A DNA stretch of 64,000 bases from assembly GCA_963281255.1 (NCBI GenBank), contig OY725496.1, positions 1,178,001-1,242,000 on the forward strand, read 5' to 3'. The DNA is from Aphrocallistes beatrix. Lineage: Eukaryota > Porifera > Hexactinellida > Sceptrulophora > Aphrocallistidae. The translations under genes were made by a program, and so were the position numbers. Under the pieces are notes generated by a model. The model worked only from the letters and a program-made list of their open reading frames with translations, had not been told where the DNA came from and searched no databases. Shown in pieces: positions 43,460-55,016 of this stretch (position 1 is the first letter of the stretch; each line of letters starts with the position of its first letter).

Positions 43460-46400
43460 ACGAAGATAATTCTGTACATGGAAAATTATCTCATTTAAAT
43501 CGTTGTTCCGATTGTGAAATAGTTACTTCGTGTGTGGGCGCCACACAGAGTAACCCGTGCTTTAGGTTAGAATAGTCCTATGTTATGTTACAGTATATAT
43601 CTTAGCAACTAGACACGCGTACTTAGTGTGTTCCGTTATTGTTTTCTTTACTTTGTTTACACTTAGCAAATAGTATTCTTATTTATTAAACGCTTCTTCA
43701 CATAAGTATAGAAAACAATAACGGAATTCGATTGGGACCGGCATCTAGTGAGGCTGGGTGGGGAGTGGATAAGTTCTGAAGCAAGCATCGTTGGTGGCCG
43801 ACCCATCACGAGAGCAGAGGTCGTGACGGGTGATGTGCGAGCCAGATCATTCAAACGACCACCGTAGGAACCCTTCCTGGGAGATTTGCCCCTCTCTCAA
43901 ACAAGAAGAGAGGGCTTCGCTCCTTAGACTCCTCGAGAGGTATTCAGACATTTTTGCTACAGACTCAAGAAACCAAGCACCACGCACACGGCACTACACC
44001 TGATAGATACGGGAAATGCACTTCCGGTAAAGGCAAATAATGTCAGGGTGTCACCTCAGACAGAGCGAGAGATCAATTCTCAGGTGGAGCAGATGCTGAA
44101 GAACGGAATTATACGCCCCTCTTCGTCGCCTTGGGCGAGTCGTGTCATTTTAGTACGGAAGAAGGATCAAACCCTCAGATTCGCAGTGGACTACAGGGGG
44201 CTAAATGATGTCACGAAGAAGGACTCTTATCCCCTTCCCGAAGTCAAGGACATACTAGACAAATTATGCGGATGTTAATTCTACTCTACATTAGACGGCG
44301 CTAGCGCGTACTGGAGCATTCCAATCGACGTGCAGGAGGACCGGGAGAAGACAGCTTTCATTACTCCGAGAGGCCAATTTGAATTTTGCGTCATGCCTTT
44401 CGGGTTGTGTAACGCGCAAGCGACCTACCAGCGTGCGATTGACTCCGCCCTCAAGGACGCAGTGCACAGTGAACCCTATATCGATGACACGCTTACATAC
44501 TCGCACTCCTTTGACGATCATTTGCGACATTTGCAGGAGGTATTCGAGTGCTACAGATCGGCGGGATTCCAACTCAGGCGCGAGAAATGCAAATTCGGGT
44601 TTAGACAGACGGAGTTTCTAGGATATCTCATCAGTAGATCGGGACATCAACCTCTGCCATCGTTGGTAGCGAAGATAAAGGAGCAGTCGCGCCCGTGTAA
44701 CCCTAAGGAACTGAGGTCATTCCTCGGCCTGGTAAATTACTACCGCGACTTTATCCCTCGAATGGCAGAGATAGCTTCCCCCCTGTACAATTTGACCAAG
44801 AAGGCCGTTAAATGGAGTTGGGATTATCATTGCGAGCAGGCATTCGCAACCCTGTGCGAAGCGTTGTCTGAAAACCCAGTGACTCTCGCATACCCGGATT
44901 GGAGTACCCCTTTCCATCTCGAGGTAGATGCATCTCGTGACGCAGTCGGCGCCGTTCTCGCTCAAAGTGATGTTCAAGGGAGGATGCGACCCATCTCATT
45001 TTACTCGTCGACGCTAAATCGAGCACAGCAGGCTTACAGCACAGGAGAGAAGGAAGCCTGGGCGATCGTCGCGGCGACTAGGAGATGGCGTAAGCACCTA
45101 CAAGCCGCGAAGGAAGTTGTTGTCTGGTCGGATCATAATCCACTCGAATGGATGCGGAAGCAGAGAGATCCGAGGGGCAAGTTTGTGAGGTGGATTTTAG
45201 AACTCGAGCCCATTAACTACCTCATTTGGTATCGTAGGGGCTCAGACAACCTCGCGGCAGATAGGCTAAGCCGAAGCGCGCCTGTGTATGACTTATCGGC
45301 TAACGACGAGAACGAATTCTTTGAGAGGCATGTGTACTCCACGCTCGCAAGCCCCGATACGGAAGTGGCGTATTCGGAACTAAGCAAGTTGACCGATATA
45401 ATTAGACGTGAGCAGACCTTGGACCACGTGATTGCGGATGCCTCTGATCAGCTTCGCGCAGGAGGGAGTGTTAAGAGCGGACAATTAAGGAAGCACGCTG
45501 GCTTGTGCTTAAAGGATGGACTTCTGTACAAAAGGAAACGCATCATCGTCCCTGCCCCAGTCCGGAGTTCCATTATGGAGTTAGTCCACGATTCCTTCCA
45601 CGGAGGTGTCAACCGTACCTACGAACAACTGTGTCAAAGATTTTACTGGAAAGGAATGTATGCCGATGTCCTGAGAACATGTGAGAGCTGTAACATCTGT
45701 TTAGAGAATAAGCGGTCCAGGGCGCATAAACAACCACTAACACCTATCAAGACTCCATATCAGTTCCCCAGGGCAGTCGTAGCTTATGATATTGCCACCC
45801 TCCCATGGTCAAGAGGGAACCTTCGCTACGTTCTCATAATGGTCGATTTATTCTCTAAGTATTCGGAGGCCGTAGCAATGCCGGACCAGGAAACAAGCAC
45901 AGTTCTCTCAGCTCTCGAGAGCGGATGGTTCTACCGCCATGGTTATCCGATCGCTTTGCTCTCGGACCAGGGTAGGAATGTCGACGGGCTACTGATACGG
46001 GATGCTTGTAAAGATTTGGGGATACAAAAGCTTCACTCCTCGCCATACCATCCCCAAGGGGACGGAGAAGCCGAAAGGTGCATCCAGTCAGTCAAGCAGA
46101 CGATGAGGTGCCTGCTGGCGCAGAAAAGGTTGGATCGCACATCTTGGCCCCAAATATTGCAGGAAGTAGCCTTCACCCACAATGCTCAATCGAACTCCAG
46201 TACTGGATACTCACCGAACGAGGTCATGTTTGGTGCGCACCTCAAAACGAGAATCGATATAGCCATCCCTTCCCCCCGAGACCTACGACTACCACGATTT
46301 AGACGCCTACTACGAAGGGCTAGTGCGTCTTCACACGATTAACCAGTGTCCCAATTGCAATTATGTCTTATGAAAATATCATATAGACACTACAATTGGG

Positions 46401-46470
46401 ACCTCACTGGTTAATCGGAACAACGATTTAAATGAGATATGTTTCTATGTACGTCATCTTCGTGTCATCT
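43460..46470 (+). mobile_element. Ty3/gypsy pol segment, fossil
   Basis: A pol region with reverse transcriptase (about 44.05-44.9 kb), RNase H (about 44.9-45.3 kb) and integrase (about 45.5-46.3 kb) in the usual Ty3/gypsy order. It is broken, with few visible breaks, which suggests moderate age. No gag and no direct LTR pair were seen. Instead the ends are inverted: TCTCATTTAAATCGTTGTTC near 43487 recurs inverted near 46420, with weaker inverted similarity further out. The base composition is clearly GC-richer than the surroundings. Confidence 0.85.
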
Positions 46471-46719
46471 TCAGCCATCATAGCTGATACTAAATTACGT
46501 CAATGATTTGAAAATCCCACTCATGCCGACAATTTTTAGGACGTATATTTTCATGATTTAAGTTGTGAATTACGCGTTTTTACGAAGATTTCAAGAGTAA
46601 TTTTATCTAAAAAGTGTCCTTGATTTGTTACGCTCGTTTCACTTTGACAGTCTCCAGTATAATTTAATCCGATCAAAAAACTAGATACAATATCTCCCAG
46701 TTTATTCAGGTATATTGTA

Positions 46720-47699
46720 CCGGGTGGGCCAAAATAAACAGAACCCAAGTAATTTCGAGTTCATTATGCCAATGTTTTTTAAACTAATGAAATAATTTTG
46801 TAGGATATGGTAGATAAATACCCTAGGAGCATTTATGGCAAGCAGTGGAGCACGGAGAATAGGATCTATTGTGTCAAGCTCTACTACAAGTTACACTCTT
46901 ACACTTCTGTACAGAAAAAAAAATCGCAAGACTTCAACGAGCCAAAACCTCCCAGCAAATCAGTTATTTTTGACTAGATCAAGAAGTTTGAACAGAAAGG
47001 GACAGTTAAGAACTCAACTCTAAGTCTGATGACCGCCTGAGGCACTCAGGGGGGAAGACGATTCGTACTGATGAAGTCATCGAAGGCATTCGTCTGTCTA
47101 TTCTCAACTCTCCAAAGAGGTCAACAAGGAAGAGGTTATCTCAAGATTCTTCAGGTCTTTTGAAAGGAACTTGAAGAAAACTACAGAGGATACCTAGCCA
47201 AGTTCTGGTTTCAAAAAGATGGAGCAACCTCTCATACCTCCCAACAAAAGCCTGGAATGGATCAAGAACCACTTTGGAAGCCGAGTGATCAGCCGGAGAA
47301 GTGAACATGAGCGGGCACCCTACTCACCGGATCTCAGTCCTCCAGATTTTTATCTCTGGGGGTTCCTAAAGGACAGAGTTTATGCTACAAATCCCAGGAC
47401 ACTCGGTGAACTCAAGACAAAGATCCAGGAGGAGATGAGTAACATCTCAAGGACAATTTGCAAATCAGTGATGGAGAACTTCGTTCTTCGATTGGAAAAA
47501 TGCACAAATCTAAATGGATACCATCTCGAATATTTTCTATAGATAAAAAACTAATTGAGTTAGGATATTATAGACTTGCATTATTGTTTTAAATACTGTA
47601 CTTTAAAATAAATACTAGTGAAATGTTGATGCACTACTCTTAATGAAAGTTGAGAAATAGCACTTTTGTTACGGGTTCTGTTTTATTTGGCCCACCCGG
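46720..47699 (+). mobile_element. DD41D-type mariner, both ends kept, transposase decayed
   Basis: Ends CCGGGTGGGCCAAAATAAAC and, inverted, CCGGGTGGGCCAAATAAAAC, with TA at both flanks. The N-terminal helix-turn-helix is readable in pieces (KKFEQKGTVKN, HSGGKTIRTDE). The C-terminal frame 47219-47542 has ISRRSEHERAPYSPDLSPPDFYLWGFLKD, with the last catalytic D. The catalytic core between is deleted and at least two frame changes are present, so it could only be moved by another copy's enzyme. Confidence 0.88.
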
Positions 47700-48210
47700 T
47701 ATTTGGTTTAGAACGTAATCATTTCACGGCACAGATATTATAAAGTTACCTTTTGGACTTTCTGTTTCAAGATCTGCTTTACTAACTGTACTTAGTCTCT
47801 TGGACATTCTGGAATATGATTTAATTTTAACTAAATTCATATAAAACCGTCTGTTTATGTTGATTCAGAAATATACCTAATACATGGACAGACATATTGA
47901 TATTTATTTTTTGTCCAAATATTGAATAGATTTTTCATAAGTATGATTTAAGGCAGTTAATTCTATTATTATATAAATGCCACGAAATATACACGATTTG
48001 CAACTCATGGTACACTATGTAGAAAATAAATTCTCTAATTACTAAGGATACATTTTTGGAATCCAAGAGAATTAGATTCTAAATGCTCGGTTCGCTCGAT
48101 TATCCGCCTCAGTCGCTCGCCCTTTGGGCGGCTCTTGCTATCATATTAATTCGCTAGTTCAACTAAAATCTCGTTTATAGCTACTTTAAAACTGATAAAT
48201 TTATGAACAT
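47700..48210. other. No gene recognised
   Basis: AT-rich without identified repeats or frames. Confidence 0.4.
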
Positions 48211-48720
48211 ACCAACCCCATTCCATTCCCACAGGATTTCTGTGGGAATACCCATAAAAACCCACAGAAACCCACAGGAAAACCCACAGAAACCCACAAG
48301 AAAACGGGCTTGCCTAATTTCCGGGACCGTCCAGGAAAATCTAGATACCTAATTTCCGGGACGGGACGGCATCCCGTCCCGGGAATTAGGTATCTTCACC
48401 CGTCCCGTCCCGGAAATTAGGCACCAGTTAACCTGTCCCGTCCCGGAAATTAGGTACCTTTTCTGTCCCGTCCCGGAGATTAGGCATTTTGACTCGTCCC
48501 GTCCCGGAAATTAGGTACCTGATGGTTCCGTCCCGTCCCGGAAATTAGGCATGCCCCAAGAAACAGAAAACCCACAGGAAAACCCACAGAAAACCCACAA
48601 AACCCCACAGAACCCACATGTGGGAATACCCATAGGCTTAAAGTCATTCCCATTCCCATCCCATATGGGAATACCCATGGGAAACCCACAGATTCCCATT
48701 CCCACGGCAACCCTGTCTGC
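48211..48720. mobile_element. hAT-type element rich in CCCACAGAAA, invaded by a MITE
   Basis: ATTCCCACAGG and AACCCACAGAAA repeats lie on both sides of the insertion 48306-48556, and the right end CATTCCCACGGCAACCCTG resembles hAT ends. The left end is not clear. Confidence 0.55.
48306..48556. mobile_element. Small sibling of the 49.6-53.7 kb element
   Basis: Ends GGGCTTGCCTAATTTCCGGG and, inverted, GGGCATGCCTAATTTCCGGG. Inside, CCCGTCCCGGAAATTAGG repeats about six times. Flanks CAAGAAAA / CAAGAAAC suggest an 8-bp duplication with one change. Confidence 0.8.
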
Positions 48721-49004
48721 ATCTGATCTGTGATTAGATTTCTTTGAAAACGGCCAAATAGACGGGGTCCAACTCCAACCCGAGTTCTTTCCAGCCATCT
48801 GATATGATGGTTGCTGATCAATAAATATTAGAACTGTGTTGTTGAATATTTTAAGCTAATATTGGTTAATATTATTTAGGGCTCTGGAGATAGGAGTATT
48901 ACGGGTGTTCAATAAGTTCTGATCATTATTAAATAACTTATCCATTTGCTTGAAACATTTTAAATTAGGCGGCTATTATTATTGGATTAGCATAAGCGGC
49001 AGGA

Positions 49005-49067
49005 GGACGAATAGTGTGGACACGAAGTGTTCGCTAGCCGCGCAGCGAGATCAAGCGAAGTGCACTT
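49005..49067 (+). mobile_element. Helitron 3' end fragment
   Basis: GTGGACACGAAGTGTTCGC, then CGCGCAGCGAGATCAAGCG and GCACTTG before T. Only the end survives. Confidence 0.6.
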
Positions 49068-49591
49068 GTATTTATAAAAGAATTATCATTATTAATTATC
49101 ATAAATAATTTTCACACCTTTGAAATTACGTAATTCATATTTTACGATCGAATTTGGGTCTCAACTGCTAGATAAATCATAATGATTTTAAATTTAAAAC
49201 TGAAAATGTTCTAATATTTCTCGAAGGGAAAAGCTGTTCGACCAAATTGCACCAAATTTTGGGACATATATTCTTTATATGGTTAATTTTTGAATCTTCA
49301 CAAAAGTTCAGAATCCAGCATGAGATTTAAAATTACAGTTAGATCTGAACTTATTGACCAATAAAGATTCGACCTAAATGGCATATAAACAAGTTATAAT
49401 CACTTCCTAAACTTGAAGTAGGATTGGACGAATTAAACAAATGTTTAGAAACTAATTATAGCTGTATATTATCACGAAAATACATTTATTTTCGAATATT
49501 TGATACTAATCCATATTTTCGTAAGAAACGAGACCTCTACGATGGGTTATTCCGCTATATATTGGTAAAAAGTGAAAAAATAAAAAGATAA
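49068..49591. other. No gene recognised
   Basis: AT-rich; no domain or repeat identified. Confidence 0.4.
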
Positions 49592-49773
49592 AGAGTTTTG
49601 GGCATGCCTAATTTACGGAACGGGACGGGACCATCCCGGAAAATCTAGGTACCTAATTTACGGGACGGGACAGAAAAGGTGCCTAATTTACGGGACGGGA
49701 CGGGTTAAGATGCTTAATTTACGAGACGGGACGGGTTAAGATGCCTAATTTACGGGACGGGACGGGTCAAGAT

Positions 49774-50315
49774 CAGGGTTGCCATCTCCTCAGTCATAAA
49801 AAAAAGGACACTCAGGGATAGATCGAAGATTTAGAAAAACGATGTAAAGAGAGAGCGAACGACAATAATGGCTGTCTGGGTGCTAGCACCCCAAGGAATT
49901 GTTTTGAATGTTTTTAGTGTGCTTCTATAACATATATTGGATCTCTGATCCAATATAATGTTATAGTAGCACAGTTCTAAAATGAGTGCTGGTGTCCGGC
50001 CGTATGTGGTGTACAGACCTGAGTTTAAGAGATATCGGTTTGAATTTTTTTGTGAAGCTGCGGACATATATGTAAATTCTCACCTAGGGTTTCGATTTCC
50101 AAAATATGCTAAATCATCATGATAGCCATTCTAGTATATAATCTACAAGTAAAACGTAAAAGGACAAGAATGAGTTTATAAGAACAAAAAGGACAAAAAG
50201 CGAAAAAAAGGACAATAAGGACAAAAAGCGAAAAAAAAGGACAGCATATTTTAAAAAGGACAGGTAGCAAAAAAGAAGGACTGTCCTTTCTAAAAAAGGA
50301 CGTATGGTAACCCTG
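49774..50315. mobile_element. hAT element in the left arm
   Basis: CAGGGTTGCCATCTCC to TATGGTAACCCTG, 542 bases, with GTCAAGAT on both sides. Contains AAAAAGGACA repeats and the constant-flank hairpin module (49911-50002). Near identical to 53036-53591. Confidence 0.93.
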
Positions 50316-50511
50316 GTCAAGATGCCTAATTTACGGGAAGGGACAGAAAAGGTACCTAATTTACGGGACGGGACAGGATCATTCCGGAAACTTTGGCAGT
50401 ACATAATTTGCCGGACGGGACAGAAAAATACCTAATTATACAGTCGAGTCGATTCAAGGTATTGTGACATCGATTAATCGCGAAAACTGCTTAAATCTCC
50501 AGGAATAGAAT

Positions 50512-50608
50512 CAGGGGCGGTCACAATAATTTTCTAAACCGGGACAAGCGGAGAAACAAACTCGGGAAAATGACCCGGATGCCCCCCCCCCCCTTGGGAA
50601 CGCCCCTG
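50512..50608. mobile_element. 97-bp hAT MITE
   Basis: CAGGGGCGGTCACAAT to TTGGGAACGCCCCTG with flanks AATAGAAT / AGTAGAAT (one difference). Confidence 0.8.
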
Positions 50609-50736
50609 AGTAGAATAGTTTTCATACATAGAATTTAGTATTCAATACTATTGGTTAATTGGGAATTCTGCTTAATCGGTATCACGACCCAATGTGTTCT
50701 GATTAAGCGGATTCATTGTACCCGAATAATTATATA

Positions 50737-50906
50737 CAGTGAAGATTGGATATAACGACGTACCATCGGGTAAGAGAAAAATGTCGTTATTTGCGATCTG
50801 TCACTATATCCGATCTTAGGATTACACACACAATATACGCTTAGTTCGCTCTGGGTAAGGAAAATGGTCGCTATTTGCGATTTGTAGTTATATCCACTCT
50901 TCACTG
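50737..50906. mobile_element. pogo-like MITE, 170 bp
   Basis: Ends CAGTGAAGATTGGATATAAC and, inverted, CAGTGAAGAGTGGATATAAC, TA on both sides; TCGTTATTTGCGAT and GCTATTTGCGATTTG recur inside. Confidence 0.9.
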
Positions 50907-50981
50907 TAGTACATAACTATATTGTGAATTGTAGAATAAATATTGATATAATGAGTAACATACATAGTTAATAGAATATAC

Positions 50982-52640
50982 CATAGCCTACTATACATAA
51001 GGCCTAACAGTAAAATATGAAATTTGGACCAGGGATGCGGTCGCCGCCGGAAACAAAATTTGCAATTTTTTATCAAATTTAGTGACATTCCGCTTAAAAA
51101 CAGATATTCCGGTGACTAGCAGTCGATATATATCGAAAAATATGCATATTAACGACAAAGCTAATTTTAGAATTTTGTGTTGTTATTTACCCATAATATA
51201 AATAAGTGGTTTATGGTATATAACATACATAGCAAATTTATACTTTTATTACGTTCTACAGCTAAATAATCAATCTTGTTATTTATTTATGTTATGTTGT
51301 GCCGTTTTCGGATGCAAAAGCAACTACAACGACGATGACCGTGTCCCAGTTTTTAAACTACCTACGAAACCAGATGACCTAAGACACAGATGGCTTCAGG
51401 TTCTTCGGAGAGACGATTTACAATCATTCAAGGTGGTTTACGTGTGTGTAAATCATTTTCGCCAGGAGGATGTTGAGTATACTCACAAAGTTCCAAATGG
51501 AGATGGTACTTATCGTGAAATTCCAAGAGTCAACCCAAAGCTAAAAGATGGTGCCGTTCCAGTTTTTCTACCAGGACACCCTTCAATCTGTTCTCAATCT
51601 ATTACCTCCACAAACCTCAGACGTGTGTCACCGATCTCAAAAAGATGAGGAAATGTTCAATGAAGCATTAACACTTAGCCTGGCATCTGAGAGCGAAGAG
51701 AAAGAGAAATATCAGATCAAGACCTAAGACACAGATAGTGTACATACAGATACAGAAATTGACATTGATCCTTTTCTTGATGCTCTATCAGATGTATCAG
51801 CCATTGAGTGCGATACCCCAACACTCCAGTCACTAGCTTTTATTGCTGGGTATGCTGCCTAACAATACCTTAAGCATTCTTCACCGTGCTTAATATGCCG
51901 AGATCTTTTAATTATCGACAAAGATATTCTAGTAGATGAATCCTTCGAATTCCGGTACCAACTACTGCAGCTTTCTGATCATGGTGGTCTAAAGTATCCT
52001 TCAGAGCTTGCATTGGAATCTTTAATTATTGTTTGGAAGATTCTAACTATAATCCAAAGTAATAGTGAACTTATGTCCCTGTTGATAGAAGGTCAAACTA
52101 GAAAGATTTTAGTAACACTTGCTTTTGGCTCCCTAACTGGTCTTGATAGTGGTTTTGAAGGTTGGAGAACTACTTGTCCTTCTTGTAATGTGAAAGGTTC
52201 TACCATTCTATCAAGTCTCGTTCGGAGTGAAGCAAATTGTCTAAATTGCAAATCTTGTCAAGAATTACAATTCGAGCCTTACTTTAAAGGGATTAGAAAA
52301 GCGGAAATAGTTCGATTCCTGATTATTTAGATACGAGTTAGTTGTCTTATGTGAAGTAACTATATCTACCAGAGTAAATAGATGTTTTCTAGTAGTTTCT
52401 GTATTGTGTGTATGTTATGTGACTGTATTCAAACTCACAAAGTAACAAGATTAATGGTATAATGAGAGTATACGTATTACTTTATTACAGTTGGTAGTTA
52501 TTGAGGTAGCTGTTTCTAAGCAGTAAGTCACTATATTTGATCTAAAATTGCAATACCATAATTTTCGTTTCCCGGCGGCGACCGCATCCCTGGTCCAAAT
52601 TTCATATTTTACTGTGAGGCCTTATGTATAGTAGGCTATG
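50982..52640 (+). mobile_element. P-like transposon encoding a THAP protein
   Basis: Inverted ends CATAGCCTACTATACATAAG extend about 80 bases (through TTTGGACCAGGGATGCGGTC). Flanks are AATATAC on both sides. The end shares CAT and ACATAAGG with the Drosophila P element terminus, and a THAP finger is the known P transposase DNA-binding domain. Confidence 0.85.
51289..52330 (+). pseudogene. THAP-domain P-type transposase, internally deleted
   Basis: Residues 1-70 form a THAP zinc finger: CAVFGCKSNY, VPVFKLP, RWLQVLRRDD and VCVNHF (C-x4-C ... C-x2-H). After codon 119 the frame closes; later frames carry FIAGYAA, a stop, then YLKHSSPCLICRDLLI, QLSDHGGLKYPSELALE and, at the end, ANCLNCKSCQELQFEPYF, like the C-terminal region of THAP transposases. 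The catalytic middle is missing. THAP directs binding to the element ends in P. Confidence 0.8.
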
Positions 52641-53035
52641 AATATACGTAGTCTAGTGAATAATGGGATGACTAAGTGTCACGATTCACAATACACTGAA
52701 TCGACTCGACTGTATAGTGAGGTATTTTTGTCCCGTCTCGCAAATTAAGCACTGACAAAGTTTTCCGGAATGATTCTGTCCCGTCCCGGATATTAGGCAT
52801 CTAACCTGGCCCGTCCCGGAAATTAGGCTTCTTGACCCGTCCCGTCCTGGAAATTAGGTAAATTTTCTGTCCCGTCCCGGGAATTAGGTATCTTGACTCG
52901 TCCCGTCCCAGAGATTTGGTACCTAGATTTTCCGGGATGGTCCCGTCCCGTCCCGTAAATTAGGCATCTTAACTCGTCCCGTCCCGTAAATTAGCCATCT
53001 TGACCCATCCCGTCCCGTAAATTAGGCATCTTGAC

Positions 53036-53591
53036 CAGGGTTGCCATCTCCTCAGTCATAAAAAAAAGGACACTCAGGGATAGATCGAAGATTTAGAAAA
53101 ACGATGTAAAGAGAGAGCGTAGCGAACGACAATAATGGCTGTCTGGGTGCTAGCACCCCAAGGAATTGTTTTGAATGTTTTTAGTGTGCTTCTATATCAT
53201 TATATTGGATCTCTGATCCAATATAATGTTATAGTAGCACAGTTCTAAAATGAGTGCTGGTGTCCGGCCGTATGTGGTGTACAGACCTGAGTTTAAGAGA
53301 TATCGGTTTGAATTTTTTTGTGAAGCTGCGGACATATATGTAAATTCTCACCTAGGGTTTCGATTTCCAAAATATGCTAAATCATCATGATAGCCATTCT
53401 AGTATATAATCTACAAGTAAAACGTAAAAGGACAAGAATGAGTTTATAAGAACAAAAAGGACAAAAAGCGAAAAAAAGGACAATAAGGACAAAAAGCAAA
53501 AAAAAGGACAAAAAGGACAGCATATTTTAAAAAGGACAAGTAGCAAAAAAGAAGGACTGTCCTTTCTAAAAAAGGACGTATGGTAACCCTG
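53036..53591. mobile_element. hAT element in the right arm
   Basis: CAGGGTTGCCATCTCC to TATGGTAACCCTG, 556 bases, flanked by ATCTTGAC, the inverse of the GTCAAGAT used in the left arm. It is nearly identical to 49774-50315 and has the same orientation in the window. Confidence 0.93.
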
Positions 53592-53693
53592 ATCTTGACC
53601 CGTCCCGTAAATTAGGCATCTTGACCCGTTCCGTTCAGTAAATTAGGCATCTTAACCCGTCCCGTCCCGTAAATTAGGCATGCCCAGAGTTTT

Positions 53694-54003
53694 GATAAAT
53701 TCATAATGATAGAACTTCTTTTCAGGGAAGATAAAGGTGTGAATAAATGATTAAAACCTCTCAGCTAATCATATTTCAAATTCATATAACTTTTCAAATG
53801 AATTGAGTAGATTCGTTGTAGGAGTCAGTAGCCTCCAGGGCTACTAACTCCGACCGTACAAAATGGCCCTTTTGGGAGCTATTAATTACATTGGTTAAAA
53901 GTAGTCTGGTTGAACCGGGCTACGACCTTGTGAAGGGATATGTATATCCCTCACAAGGGGTACTAAAATAAGAGTAAGTCATAACACAATTAAGTCTTGT
54001 AGT
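53694..54003. repeat. Two short hairpins, no gene
   Basis: GGAGTCAGTAGCC / GGGCTACTAACTCC (about 53819-53850) and CTTGTGAAGGGATAT / ATATCCCTCACAAG (about 53929-53961) are inverted repeats just before the unassigned frames. Confidence 0.6.
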
Positions 54004-55016
54004 TTGGATAGAGTAAGAGAGCTCAGTCTAAAGCTGAATAGGATGGAGAGAGTGATCAGAGAGTATCTACTACGCTATTCTCTAGATAGAGAATTCATGC
54101 TTGTTTGTGCACAGAAACAGTTAAAACAAATTCAAAATATGAAGGAGAATTTTAGAACTAAAGCACAAATATCACACAGCACATACAGAATGTGATTATT
54201 TCAGATTATTTCGATAACTTGATAGAAAATGCGAAGGATTTTCATGGATCACCACAGAAAGTATTTCACGAACTCTTACCTCTAACATTTTATTATCTGA
54301 AATGCAGTTTACCCTTAGATGAACTCACACAGATAATCTCTAGCATGACTAACATACCTCTAATTATACTAGATATCTTCCACTTAATCTTCCAAATGTC
54401 AGATCCCGTAGTCAGAGGTCTCTGTATAGAACATTATTCGTTCAGTAATCCAGTTCCATTCTACTATCCAATACTCAGTCTATATCCTCCAGAGCAAAGA
54501 TCTTGTCTTTCGAAATCTGTAAAGGACTCTGGTACTCTCTTCAACAGTTCAGTGGTTTAGTTTCATTTGGATTACCTAGGATGGGCTTCTTGGAATCCGA
54601 TTGGGAAATCCAATCGACTGGATTTAATGTTTGAAACTGATTTTGTTAAAGAAAGTCCTCCGAATAGTCCATTCCATTTAGGTACCATCGATATTCAGAT
54701 GACCTAAAATGACCTAAAAAGGCAACGATTTCCAATCGGTCATGATAAGGTATGGGTATTTATCTTAATTCAAAATTTAATCAAATGTGATATTAAATCA
54801 TTATTTGAATCTCTTAGAAAAATCGGTTATGAAATCTTACATTCTACAAATGAAAATTCGAGATTAGTTGAAAGCAATTTCCTCGAAAGCTTCATTACGA
54901 GTATCCCGTACAATAGTTGGTGTAATTTAAAAATGGAGAAAACACTGATCGGCATTGTCAAAACGATATTCACAGAAATATTCAAGATACCAGTAGACTG
55001 GATTTCCCCTTTCTAA
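54004..55016 (+). pseudogene. Unrecognised decayed coding region
   Basis: Three consecutive plus-strand frames look coding: LNRMERVIREYLLRYSLDRE; then DYFDNLIENAKDFHGSPQKV and LLPLTFYYLKCSLPLDELTQ; then after stops QNLIKCDIKSLFESLRKIGY and SFITSIPYNSWCNLKMEKT to DWISPF. Together about 330 codons of a single broken protein, or exons with small introns. I do not recognise a family. Confidence 0.45.

Larger units (their letters stand above)
49600..53685. mobile_element. 4.1 kb element with repeat-built arms and 8-bp duplication
   Basis: Ends GGGCATGCCTAATTTACGG and, inverted, GGGCATGCCTAATTTACGGG, flanked by AGAGTTTT at 49592-49599 and 53686-53693. Each arm is an array of roughly 31-base units (CCTAATTTACGGGACGGG plus a spacer such as TTAAGATG) and then continues inward with ACAGTCGAGTCGATTCA. 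The centre holds a P-like THAP transposon and small MITEs, so the element's own coding part, if any, is not visible. The class is undecided: an 8-bp duplication fits hAT or P. Confidence 0.85.

Noticed and set aside
44291-46046. Antisense open frames across the Ty3/gypsy segment
   Set aside because: They are shadows of the GC-rich pol frame.
48480-48821. Overlapping glycine/proline-rich frames
   Set aside because: They translate the repeat units of a MITE and the CCCACAGAAA element.
49600-50440. CGGGACGGG repeats as a possible CRISPR or centromeric satellite
   Set aside because: The repeats occur as inverted arms within one element with a target duplication, so they belong to a transposon.
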